A stretch of DNA of 64,000 bases from JAGLQA01 sp023135565 (lineage in GTDB: Bacteria > Acidobacteriota > Aminicenantia > UBA2199), in NCBI GenBank assembly GCA_030639305.1, contig DAOWCY010000003.1, forward strand, positions 1 through 64,000, read 5' to 3'. A program made the position numbers and the translations under genes. Of this stretch, positions 1 through 7,865 are shown piece by piece (within the stretch, counting starts at the first letter, position 1; every line of letters begins with the position of its first letter). Under the pieces are notes generated by a model. That model made no database searches. It was not told where the DNA came from and worked only from the letters and a program-made list of their open reading frames with translations.

Positions 1-29
1 AGGGGTATTTGATATGTAGATTGGGCGGA

Positions 30-68
30 TTACTTTATCTGAGCAAAAACGGGTTACTTTATCTGAGC
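30..68. repeat. Two direct copies of a 15-bp motif, IS-end-like
   Basis: TTACTTTATCTGAGC occurs at 30-44 and again at 54-68, a 24-bp period. Closely spaced direct repeats of this type are found at the ends of some insertion sequences that carry several transposase sites. No transposase is visible within the window, so this may be the end of an element lying to the left, or a remnant. The assignment is inference. Confidence 0.3.
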
Positions 69-143
69 GCTATAGTTTTATAAATAAAATCCAAAGCGTC
101 CCGATTAATAAATGCCTCCGGCGGTCCTCAACGCATCCGTTTT

Positions 144-902
144 TTATTTTTCTTTTTTTTGCGGCTGTCCTGTTTTTTTCTTTGCCGGGGGCATTTTGAA
201 GAAGGCGTCATCTAATTCTACATTGGGTTCCACGGACTCGAAAACGATCGTTCCCTGGTCCTGGCCGTTTTGTTTTGTGGCAATGGAGTGGGGGTACATA
301 ACTCCGGCAACCTCTTTATAGTCGCCGTAGAACATCTCGGTGGTAATGTCCTGCTCACCGATTTTGTTGGTCATGATGGACTTGATTTCGATAAAAGACT
401 CGGCGTCTAAGAAAAAATACACGATCTTGCCCGATTTTTTGATCAATTTCAATTTGAAGACCTGGGTGCCTTCCATATCTTCTTTGCCTACCAGTTCGTA
501 TTTAAAGCCCTTCTTTTTATAATCGAGGAAAGGATCGTCCATCATATCGGCGTTATCTTTTACCATTTCCGCCATCTGGCCGGTAAGCTCCTGGGGGTCT
601 TCGCTGCCGGTAAGGGGTGAAACCTGCCAGGCTACGCTGCCGTCGAAAGCAAAGATCATTTTTTTTTCGCTTATCAGCATTTCCATCTTGAACATATTGG
701 GATGTTTGAACCACATAGTGCCTTTTATTTCCATACCGCCCATCCCCGTTTTGGTGTTTGCTTTGATGGTTTTCAGGGCCCTGATTTTTTCCGCTCCGCC
801 TTTCACTTCCAGGTTTTTGCTAATGATTTCGTCCACGGACTGGGCCTGGCACAGGGCGCCTACCATAAAGATTGCTATACATACAACGATAATTTTTTTC
901 AT
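144..902 (-). CDS. Outer membrane lipoprotein-sorting-like (LolA-like) secreted protein
   Basis: 252 aa. An N-terminal signal peptide (MKKIIVVCIAIFMVGALCQA, ending at a typical AxA-like site) directs it out of the cytoplasm. The rest (about residues 25-235) has the pattern of the LolA-like beta-sheet fold: an N-terminal helix with 'IISKNLEVKGGAEKIRALKT', then alternating strands, including 'GTMWFKHPNMFKMEM' and 'KLKLIKKSGKIVYFFLDAES'. Such proteins are annotated as outer membrane lipoprotein-sorting proteins; most of this subgroup have unknown cargo. The C-terminus is low-complexity and basic (PPAKKKTGQPQKKEK). The start is fixed by a GGAGG Shine-Dalgarno sequence just upstream. It is a single gene, followed on the same strand by nothing in the window. 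The family call is moderate and the function inferred. Confidence 0.65.
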   Translation of the reverse strand: MKKIIVVCIAIFMVGALCQAQSVDEIISKNLEVKGGAEKIRALKTIKANTKTGMGGMEIKGTMWFKHPNMFKMEMLISEKKMIFAFDGSVAWQVSPLTGSEDPQELTGQMAEMVKDNADMMDDPFLDYKKKGFKYELVGKEDMEGTQVFKLKLIKKSGKIVYFFLDAESFIEIKSIMTNKIGEQDITTEMFYGDYKEVAGVMYPHSIATKQNGQDQGTIVFESVEPNVELDDAFFKMPPAKKKTGQPQKKEK

Positions 903-977
903 TTTTCCTCCGAAAAGTTTTTGATTGGTTAACTATTGTTTACGAATAAAAATAAAAAAAGTTTTAATCACCACAGA

Positions 978-992
978 GGGGTGCGGCGCACC
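978..992. repeat. Palindromic repeat GGGTGCGGCGCACCC
   Basis: A 6-bp stem with a 3-base loop. The same or nearly the same hairpin recurs at 15702-15716 (intergenic) and 37645-37659 (inside the second NRPS gene), with shorter relatives at 57991-58003 and 21478 onward. It lies between the LolA-like gene and the kinase gene and could add RNA structure, but no T-run follows it. Confidence 0.6.
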
Positions 993-1083
993 CACCCTAT
1001 GAGATCATCCCAAACGATATCTTCTTTTTTAGAAAATCTTCTCAAAAAAAAATATTTTTCCCGATGAGTAGCACAGAGGTGTG

Positions 1084-3660
1084 TTACATACCGAAAATTT
1101 TGACCTTTACTCCATCGACGGTGTTTTCTTTTTTGAATATTTTGTCCTCCCATTTGACTTCGGGATTTCGATCGAAAATTAATAAATAACCTTCTTTAGT
1201 GCCGCATTTATCCATATATTCCAGCAATTGACGCGAGCCTTCGTCCATGACCGTTTCTAAGCTTGAATGTAGGTGACGCAGTTTTAATTCGAGCACTACT
1301 TGCTGGACTGATTTTTTCTTAAAGGGCCATAGAATTAGTAAATCGGTTCTCTGCCTACCTAACCCGTATTCCCTTTCCACCCGGCCATGACTATTGACAA
1401 TGCGCTGCAGGAACGCCTGCAGTAACAACTGCGGGCCGGCTTCCGCATAGTCGAAACCATCTACCCAACTTTCGAAATGTTTCCTGAAAAAATCTTGAAA
1501 AGCCGTCAACAGCTTATCCATATCCAAACTGCCGTCTTCATCTTCATACCAAAGGGCTTCCTGGTAAATGGTTAATTGGGCGCTGTACGTTAGTTCCCTG
1601 GGTATGACCTCTTTGTATATCCTGTTGGAAATCTTGATCTGCCGTTCTTTTTTTATCAACCCTAAATCTACGGCATAGTCGATATCATCGGTAGGAATTT
1701 TTTCTACATCCCCGAAACCGGAAAGGATGGGTTCTAACACTCGCCTGATTCGCGGTTCCGATAACTTGTCGGCCAGTTGATCTAAGTGGGTTTCCCGCCG
1801 CAGGATGAGATTCTCTTTGGCTTGTTCGATCATCGCCCCGGTGATTGCCCGCTTCCTGTCCAGGCCCTCTTTCATCCTAAAACATATTTCATACCCCAGC
1901 GCATTCACCAACCAGGGCTGCCCTTCGGTCAAATCCCACAGCAGGGGAAAAACATCCGGCTTGAACTTTTGGCCCGTATCCTTTGTGTGCTGATCATACA
2001 ACGTCTTTATTTCTTCCCTGGAAAAGCTGCCCATACGTAATGATTCCGCTTTTATATTAAAGGCGCTGCCCCCGGTAATTACGGCTTTTTCTTTATCCGA
2101 GTGGATGCGGTAATCCCTGACATCGCGAACACCGCATAAGATAATACTCTGGGGAAATAACCCGGGGCGATCGGTATAGCCGCTTCTCAACTGGCGAAGC
2201 ACTGAAATCAGGGTGTCGCCCACCAGGGAATCGATTTCGTCGATAAGCAGTACGATAGGGACGCTACTGTCTTTCGTCCATTGTTTAAGCGTTTGATAAA
2301 GCGCCGATAACTCGCCACTTTCATCGAAAATTCGTTTCCGGTTGTTATTTATATAAGGGTCCTCAAGATAGTCGTTGGCCTTAGTTGCCAACACATCGAG
2401 AATGGTTTTTATTCCTGCTTTCACATTCTCCCTGGCAGCCTGGGCCATTTCCACGTTCACATACAGGCATTTATATTGACCTGTTTTGTTAAGGTGGTCC
2501 ATGAGAGCTAACATATAAGATGTTTTCCCTGTTTGGCGCGGGGCATGCAGCACGAAATACTTTTTTTGAGCGATAAGGGATAGGATATGCTTTAAATCGA
2601 ACCTGTCTAAAGAATCTATATAGTAATGGTCTTTGCTATTTACCGGCCCCGCTGTATTAAAAAAACGCCCTATTTCAAATAATTCTTCGCTGGGGCCGGG
2701 AATTATCCGGGTATCTTTCGGCTTGCTCTTTTCTTCGCCTATATCCAGTGCATTAAGGGCACCGAGGAACTCCGCCGCGTTTTGATAGCGATCTTTTGGG
2801 TTTTTTGCCATTGCTTTTTCTATTATTTTTTGGAGTGCAGGAGGAGCTTCGGGGTTCATATCGAGGATATTGGGGACATCTTTTTTTATATGACCAAGCA
2901 TTATTTCAGATCGCTGCCCATCAAATGGAACTTCGCCGGTTACCATTTCATACAGGACAACCCCAAAAGAGTAGACATCGCTTGTTCGATTTAAACGGCT
3001 AATATCGTCGAATTGCTCAGGCGACATATAATGGGATGTACCCAGGGACATTCCGGGTGCTGTCAGTTTTGCCCAGTTCAACAAATCCTTTGCCAGCCCG
3101 AAATCTATCAGAACAGCTTCATCTGATTCCCTCTTTATCATTATATTACTGGTTTTTATGTCTCTATAAATGATGCCCTTTTTATGAATCGCATCGAGAG
3201 CAGATAGTATATTTTTTGAAATTTGAAAAACTCTATTCATGTCTATGGTTGACCGGTCTCTTAATTCCCTTTTTAGCGTTTCTCCTTCGATGTGCTCCAT
3301 AATCAAATAGGGAATTTCAATACCTCTTTGTTCGTCTGTAACCACCCCAACGTCTTTAACAGCAACGATATTTGGATGTTTTACACTCTGGCATACTTTT
3401 GCTTCATTGATAAACCTTGCTTTGACTCCGGTTAGATATTGTATGTTTTCTTCATCTTCACTGTATTGATGCATTCCCTTGGTGATATAATCAGCATCCA
3501 TTATCTTTAGAGCAAATTCTTTCTTCATTAGTTTATGATATATTTTATAGACATTGGAATACCCACCACCACCCAATTTGTCTATCAAATCATAGTCATC
3601 GTCAATTTTGGATAACACGAGTTTTAAATCAATATTCTGCTTCCATCTGTCTATTTTCAT
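1084..3660 (-). CDS. Ser/Thr protein kinase fused to P-loop ATPase and PD-(D/E)XK nuclease-like domain
   Basis: 858 aa, three modules. Residues about 18-300 form a Hanks-type kinase with a glycine-rich loop (GGGGYSNV), the ATP-binding lysine in ALKIM, the catalytic loop YRDIKTSN (HRD variant), the DFG motif (IDFGLAKD) and the activation-segment end SPEQF, so it should be active. Residues about 335-700 are an AAA-like NTPase with Walker A HAPRQTGKTS and Walker B VLLIDEIDSL, followed by a helical/winged-helix-like stretch (TEGQPWLVNALGYE, DYAVDLGLIKKE). Residues about 770-858 carry a PD-(D/E)XK-type pattern (GRQRTDLLI then VVLELKLR, then a QLLEYMDKCGTKEGYLLIFD helix-strand). The ATPase plus nuclease portion is paralogous to 6010-7569 and 18044-19585, so the kinase was added to a pre-existing two-domain protein. 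A GGAGGG sequence lies about 10 bases upstream of the ATG. A cytoplasmic signalling or defence role is inference. Confidence 0.85.
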   Translation of the reverse strand: MKIDRWKQNIDLKLVLSKIDDDYDLIDKLGGGGYSNVYKIYHKLMKKEFALKIMDADYITKGMHQYSEDEENIQYLTGVKARFINEAKVCQSVKHPNIVAVKDVGVVTDEQRGIEIPYLIMEHIEGETLKRELRDRSTIDMNRVFQISKNILSALDAIHKKGIIYRDIKTSNIMIKRESDEAVLIDFGLAKDLLNWAKLTAPGMSLGTSHYMSPEQFDDISRLNRTSDVYSFGVVLYEMVTGEVPFDGQRSEIMLGHIKKDVPNILDMNPEAPPALQKIIEKAMAKNPKDRYQNAAEFLGALNALDIGEEKSKPKDTRIIPGPSEELFEIGRFFNTAGPVNSKDHYYIDSLDRFDLKHILSLIAQKKYFVLHAPRQTGKTSYMLALMDHLNKTGQYKCLYVNVEMAQAARENVKAGIKTILDVLATKANDYLEDPYINNNRKRIFDESGELSALYQTLKQWTKDSSVPIVLLIDEIDSLVGDTLISVLRQLRSGYTDRPGLFPQSIILCGVRDVRDYRIHSDKEKAVITGGSAFNIKAESLRMGSFSREEIKTLYDQHTKDTGQKFKPDVFPLLWDLTEGQPWLVNALGYEICFRMKEGLDRKRAITGAMIEQAKENLILRRETHLDQLADKLSEPRIRRVLEPILSGFGDVEKIPTDDIDYAVDLGLIKKERQIKISNRIYKEVIPRELTYSAQLTIYQEALWYEDEDGSLDMDKLLTAFQDFFRKHFESWVDGFDYAEAGPQLLLQAFLQRIVNSHGRVEREYGLGRQRTDLLILWPFKKKSVQQVVLELKLRHLHSSLETVMDEGSRQLLEYMDKCGTKEGYLLIFDRNPEVKWEDKIFKKENTVDGVKVKIFGM

Positions 3661-3997
3661 TAAGGCCTATCCCTCCAACTATGATTTACCTGCAAAGAGA
3701 AGGACACCGGCTGAACCTGGAGTAAACGAATATTTCCCCTGCTCTTTTTCGCTGATTCGGCATGCGTGACCGAGGCGAATAAAAGCGCGCCCTCTTTTTT
3801 ATTTTTTAAAACCGCTAAATATTGTTCCATTTTATTTCTCAAACCCTATTTTACCACAAAATGGTTTTTTTTCACAGGCAAGCATCAGGCTGTTTTCGGA
3901 GTTCGGCATCCTGCATTAAGCAAATGGCAGTCCTCTCGAGAAAATGTCGAAAATTCCTCTCCCGGTGTCGCCGGGGAACTTGCTCGACTACGTGACT
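3661..3997. other. Intergenic stretch without a supported gene
   Basis: 337 bases between two minus-strand ATPase genes. A 60-codon minus-strand frame starting at 3842 has no recognisable motif and no convincing ribosome binding site. A small GC hairpin, CCCGGTGTCGCCGGGG near 3960-3976, is the only structure seen; it sits just downstream of the gene at 3998. Confidence 0.5.
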
Positions 3998-5752
3998 CTA
4001 TATATCCAACCAGCGCGGGTCTTCCGTGTACGCAATGCCATGCGCAAGACAATACTCCTCCGCCTCCTTCGTAAATCCTTCACGGGAAAAAATAAAATCT
4101 ACAATCGGGCTTAACTGCTCTAACTCCACGATCTGCTTCAATTTTTTCTCAAATTCAAGAACTTCATCTTTGGAAAATTTCTTCTTGTCCCGGTTCTTGA
4201 CTTCACCTATTATAGAATAACCTTCGGCCAACCTGGATCGGGCATAAATGTCCACACTAAATCCTTCCGCAAACTCCGGGGCATAACGGTAACTCCATAC
4301 CCTGCTGTAATCACAAAATTCAAAATCCGGCGGCAAATTATGAGTAATCGATTTTAACAAGTCACTCTTCTTCCGGGCATGATACATTAATTGACTCAAT
4401 ATCAAATATTCGGCAAAATATCCTTTCTGATAGTTGTACTTGCCCTGGAGCCGGTGATACTGCTTCTTTAGTTTCTCGAAAGCCTCGCGGTACTCCCGGC
4501 CTATCTCACCTACTTCAAAATCCTCGATTTCATCCTGGTAAACACCGCGAAACACCTTGCCGAAAATATTATCCTGTACGCCGCGATAATAGAAATAAGA
4601 CCGCCCCTGCTCGATAATATCTGCTTTGACCAGGGCTTTGAGCTTCTTCTCTAATTCGGCGTCGGTCATGTCTAAACTCAACTTTTCCAGTAACTCACGG
4701 CGGGTCACTTCCCGTTCCTTGTGCTTGCACAAATAAAGCACGATGTTTTTGGCATACCTGTCGTTCACCCGGCTGAAAGCTGTAGTCACATACTCCATCC
4801 AGGTGGATTTGATCTCTCCTCGATCATTCAAAGTCTCGAACTCTAAGGTTTTCGACAAGCCTTCTATAGTCGAAAGGTCTTTGTCCCGGTACTGCGAACG
4901 CAAAATAGAACTAATGTAAAAAGGGCTGCCTTCTGTTAACCGGGCAATAAGAAAAGCCGTCTCCTCGGTAACGGGGACATCGAAAAAACGGGAATACTTG
5001 AATATCATTTCCACGGCTTCGTCTTCGGGCATGTTTTCTAAAGGCGTGAACCTGAACCGGGCGGGCAGCATGGTAATCAATTCATTCATCAACCAACCTA
5101 CCCAACTGCCGGAAACCAACAGGGGAGCGGTTTTACTCTCCGCTGTGCTTAAATACCCTCCGGCCAGGTCATCCGCCAGGCGGGTTTTGGCTTCGTCCCA
5201 ATAGATCATAGCGTTTAAGAATTGAAATTCATCGATGATCTGTACGATAAATTCTTTCCTGATAAAGGCCACCGCTTTGGGCATGTCGCGAACACTCTGC
5301 CACAAAAGGTCCACATGGCCGCTCTGCGACGCATGCTCGATGCCTTCGATGATTTCGATTAAATAATCCAGGCCCTCTTTTGCGGCGGCTTGTTTCGCCC
5401 TGTCGAAATTAGGTTCTATCAACGGTTTTAGATAAATGGCTTTCCTGCTCTTAAAAGCAATGTACTGGTAAATGAAAGTAAGGAAAAAATCCTGGCAAAA
5501 ATCCACTACCCATTTTTTCCCTTCTTTGACTTCATAGTAAAAAGGGATTACTCCGCCATTCTTATCGAAAGTGATATTGAACAATCGTTCCATAAGGGCG
5601 CTTTTTCCCATTTTGCGGCGAGCCAGGATAGCGGTGCTTTTGGATTTTCTTTCTTCGATCTCCCGGATCCATTTGAGAAAAAAGGCCAGTTCTTCTTTCC
5701 GGCCTACAAATAAGTCGGGATTACCGATTCTTTCTTCTAACGAATATTCCAT
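3998..5752 (-). CDS. P-loop ATPase with C-terminal DUF234-like nuclease domain
   Basis: 584 aa. Residues about 10-330 form an ATPase of the archaeal-ATPase (ATPase_2) type: GNPDLFVGRKEELAFF at the N-terminus, Walker A-like ARRKMGKSALMERLF (first glycine of the P-loop replaced), Walker B FIVQIIDEFQFL, and a sensor-like strand (APLLVSGSWVGWLM). A winged-helix region follows (REVTRRELLEKLSLDMTDAELEKKLKALVKADII). The C-terminal ~130 residues resemble DUF234, a PD-(D/E)XK-like fold: EFAEGFSVDIYARSR then YSIIGEVKNRDKKKFS, giving the D...E-V-K arrangement. The family is common in archaea and anaerobic bacteria, with no settled function; a role in defence or mobile-element biology is often suspected. 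No clear Shine-Dalgarno precedes the ATG. It is a distinct subfamily from the three AAA-like nuclease paralogs in the window. Confidence 0.8.
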   Translation of the reverse strand: MEYSLEERIGNPDLFVGRKEELAFFLKWIREIEERKSKSTAILARRKMGKSALMERLFNITFDKNGGVIPFYYEVKEGKKWVVDFCQDFFLTFIYQYIAFKSRKAIYLKPLIEPNFDRAKQAAAKEGLDYLIEIIEGIEHASQSGHVDLLWQSVRDMPKAVAFIRKEFIVQIIDEFQFLNAMIYWDEAKTRLADDLAGGYLSTAESKTAPLLVSGSWVGWLMNELITMLPARFRFTPLENMPEDEAVEMIFKYSRFFDVPVTEETAFLIARLTEGSPFYISSILRSQYRDKDLSTIEGLSKTLEFETLNDRGEIKSTWMEYVTTAFSRVNDRYAKNIVLYLCKHKEREVTRRELLEKLSLDMTDAELEKKLKALVKADIIEQGRSYFYYRGVQDNIFGKVFRGVYQDEIEDFEVGEIGREYREAFEKLKKQYHRLQGKYNYQKGYFAEYLILSQLMYHARKKSDLLKSITHNLPPDFEFCDYSRVWSYRYAPEFAEGFSVDIYARSRLAEGYSIIGEVKNRDKKKFSKDEVLEFEKKLKQIVELEQLSPIVDFIFSREGFTKEAEEYCLAHGIAYTEDPRWLDI

Positions 5753-5840
5753 GGCTTTTTTATACCATAAAAAAAAGAAAATATCAAAAATCAGCGTGGA
5801 TTATTTTATTCCGGGAATAAACCGGAGTGCTATGAACATT

Positions 5841-5901
5841 TTGCCTCCGGCGGCCCCTGCCGGGGGGGCCAAACTTTTAAAAAAGTTTGAACAAAACTTT
5901 T
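5841..5901 (-). repeat. 58-bp palindromic dispersed element, copy 1 (reverse orientation)
   Basis: Begins TTGCCTCCGGCGGCCCCTGC and ends in the AAAGTTTGAACAAAACTTTT arm. It contains two nested inverted repeats: a GC-rich arm pair (GGCCCC/GGGGCC-type) and an AAACTTTT/AAAAGTTT pair. The same element recurs at 7671, 12800, 15587, 17951 (partial), 26054 (partial), 26148, 29865 and 43622. Confidence 0.85.
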
Positions 5902-5905
5902 CATG

Positions 5906-5921
5906 AACGAAACGTTTCGTT
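5906..5921. promoter_or_regulatory. Perfect 16-bp palindrome AACGAAACGTTTCGTT
   Basis: The sequence equals its own reverse complement and lies in the spacer between the ATPase genes at 3998-5752 and 6010-7569. It could be a dimeric regulator's operator for the downstream minus-strand gene, whose start is 150 bases away, but no second copy was seen. Confidence 0.3.
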
Positions 5922-6009
5922 GAACATATTGTACGCTTCTCCCTGGTTGTTGTAGGTTGGTAAGTGCAGTCAATGTCGCGGTGGAAAAAAATGGGTACCG
6001 ACAATTTTG

Positions 6010-7569
6010 TTATAAACCCACCATGGTGATCTTTTTGCCCTGGTATTCGATCTCTTCAAAATAAAGCTTCTCCTCCCACTCCTTATCACCGGGGTCGAAT
6101 ATCACTAAATAACCTTCCTCTAAACCTAAACCGTCTAAATACCGGGACAACTGTTTTTTACCGTCTTCTACAGTGTAAGAATGCCGCTGAATCTTCAACT
6201 CCAGGGCAAATTCCTGTTTGCCGAACCTGATCAGGATGTCGATACGTCCATTGCCTACGGCCATTTCCCGGATGATTTCACCGCTGTTGTTAACCACCCG
6301 CTGCAAAAATGCCATCAGCAGCAAATGATGAGCCGATTCCTTAAATGTATACCGCTCTAACCAGGCTTCGCTGTTCCTGCGATAGAATTCCTGGAACTCT
6401 TTTAACAATTTTTCCATATCTAAAACGCCGCTCTCTTTCACAAACCAGGGCGTTTGAATTTCCATGGGCAGCGACGCCTGTATGGTATAGGCCATGATGC
6501 GGGGTATGATTTCCGCATAAATTGAGTTGGCAAATTTTAAGGGATCGGAACGGCTGACGATGCCTAAATCCCTGAGATAGGCTATGTCATCGTCCAATAT
6601 ATCATAGGCGATATTGTCCCCATTAATAATGGCTTGCACGATGCGTTTGACCCGCTCTTCTTTTAATTTGTCTACCAAACTGTCTAAATGAGTATCCCGG
6701 CGTTGGATCAACTGCTCTTTGGCCCGGGCCACTAATTCCAGGGTGATTTCTTTAGAAAAATCATACTTGAGTAGCTTCATTACGATCTGCCGCGCCAGCG
6801 CATTGGTCAACCAGGGCTGACCGCCGCTGAGCCGGTAAATTTTTTCTTTGACTGCGTTGGAGAAAACCTGCCCGGTGGCTTCACCATGCAGGTCTAACAG
6901 TTGGAAAACCTCTTTTTTGCTGAAGTCGGTCAAAAAAAGGGAATCGGATTTTACATTAAAAGGAGATGCGGTGCCTAAGGAGGGCATGCCGTCCCGGATA
7001 ACGGCTTTGTACTCCCTGATGTCCCTTAAACCCACCAGCACAATCGACGCCGGAAAATGCCCCGGCCTGCCCTGGTAGCCGTCCCTTAACTGCCGCAGTA
7101 TCGAAATTAGAACATCATCAAACAAGGCGTCGATTTCGTCGATAAACAGCACCGACGGCTTTTTTTGGCTTTTGGCCCATGTTTCCAGGTACTCTTTTAA
7201 GTCTATGTATTGTGTTTTTTTGGGATTTTGCGGCCGGTACTTTTCCGGCAGTTGTATGTCAGCCGCCCGGTATACGCAGTCGATGAGAGTTTCATTCGCT
7301 TTATCCACAGTGATGCTGCGGTACCCGGCCCGTTCAAAGGACACCACTAAGGCGATATGTTTTCCCCCGGCATTGAGTTTCCGCGCCAGGGCGTAAAGAT
7401 AGGTGGTTTTGCCGGTTTGCCGGGGAGCGTGGATAGTAAAATAGAGTTCCTCATCGATTAGTGTTTCCACGTCTTCTAAACGCGGCAGCGGGTCTACCAT
7501 ATAGTGTTTTTCGGGGAAACACAACCCGGCGGTATTAAATGTTTTGTACTTTCTTTTTTTGTCGCTCAT
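6010..7569 (-). CDS. AAA-like ATPase with C-terminal PD-(D/E)XK nuclease-like domain
   Basis: 519 aa, cytoplasmic. N-terminus FNTAGLCFPEKHYMVDPLPRL leads into the NTPase core: Walker A HAPRQTGKTTYLYAL near residue 48, Walker B VLFIDEIDALF near 140, and an arginine-rich 'ILRQLRDGYQGRPGHFP' segment. The middle has the SGGQPWLTNALARQI helix and a winged-helix-like region. The last ~80 residues carry GNGRIDILI and FALELKIQ (D...E-x-K) followed by a QLSRYLDGLGLEEGYLVIFD helix-strand, the pattern of PD-(D/E)XK nucleases found at the end of many such ATPases. It is highly similar to 18044-19585 and to the C-terminal two thirds of the kinase fusion at 1084-3660. It stands alone between two repeat-containing spacers. 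Nuclease activity and a defence role are inference. Confidence 0.8.
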   Translation of the reverse strand: MSDKKRKYKTFNTAGLCFPEKHYMVDPLPRLEDVETLIDEELYFTIHAPRQTGKTTYLYALARKLNAGGKHIALVVSFERAGYRSITVDKANETLIDCVYRAADIQLPEKYRPQNPKKTQYIDLKEYLETWAKSQKKPSVLFIDEIDALFDDVLISILRQLRDGYQGRPGHFPASIVLVGLRDIREYKAVIRDGMPSLGTASPFNVKSDSLFLTDFSKKEVFQLLDLHGEATGQVFSNAVKEKIYRLSGGQPWLTNALARQIVMKLLKYDFSKEITLELVARAKEQLIQRRDTHLDSLVDKLKEERVKRIVQAIINGDNIAYDILDDDIAYLRDLGIVSRSDPLKFANSIYAEIIPRIMAYTIQASLPMEIQTPWFVKESGVLDMEKLLKEFQEFYRRNSEAWLERYTFKESAHHLLLMAFLQRVVNNSGEIIREMAVGNGRIDILIRFGKQEFALELKIQRHSYTVEDGKKQLSRYLDGLGLEEGYLVIFDPGDKEWEEKLYFEEIEYQGKKITMVGL

Positions 7570-7670
7570 GCCCTAATAGTAGAATTATTAACAGGAAATG
7601 TCAAGTAAGCGTTCAGCTTTGGAAAACTGAACCCGGTGCGCAGGGGAGGCGCTTTTGCTTCTAAATTATT

Positions 7671-7728
7671 AAAAGTTTTGATCAAACTTTTTCAAAAGTT
7701 TGGCCCCCGGCAGGGCCGCCGGAGGCAA
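7671..7728 (+). repeat. 58-bp palindromic dispersed element, copy 2
   Basis: Forward orientation: starts AAAAGTTTTGATCAAAC, ends GGGCCGCCGGAGGCAA. It is preceded by a second repeat type (GGCGCTTTTGCTTCTAAATT) also found at 12936 and 15506, so the two form a composite unit. Confidence 0.9.
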
Positions 7729-7783
7729 AGTAATTTTATGCCAGGCAAAATAAGCAGGCCCTGATTTTTTTTTCTTCTACTGC

Positions 7784-7812
7784 TTGAATAAATCTATAGT
7801 ATACAATATAAT
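7784..7812 (+). promoter_or_regulatory. Sigma-70-like promoter
   Basis: -35 TTGAAT (7784-7789), a 17-base spacer, and a consensus -10 TATAAT (7807-7812). It sits about 50 bases upstream of the ATG at 7866 and would drive the sortilin-like protein gene. Confidence 0.6.
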
Positions 7813-7865
7813 ATCTAATGATTAAAACAATCCATTCGAGAAAAATGGAAACTTTAGGAGGTATC

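Noticed and set aside
3660..3842. 60-codon minus-strand frame upstream of the kinase gene
   Set aside because: No motif and no ribosome binding site; its end overlaps the kinase start.
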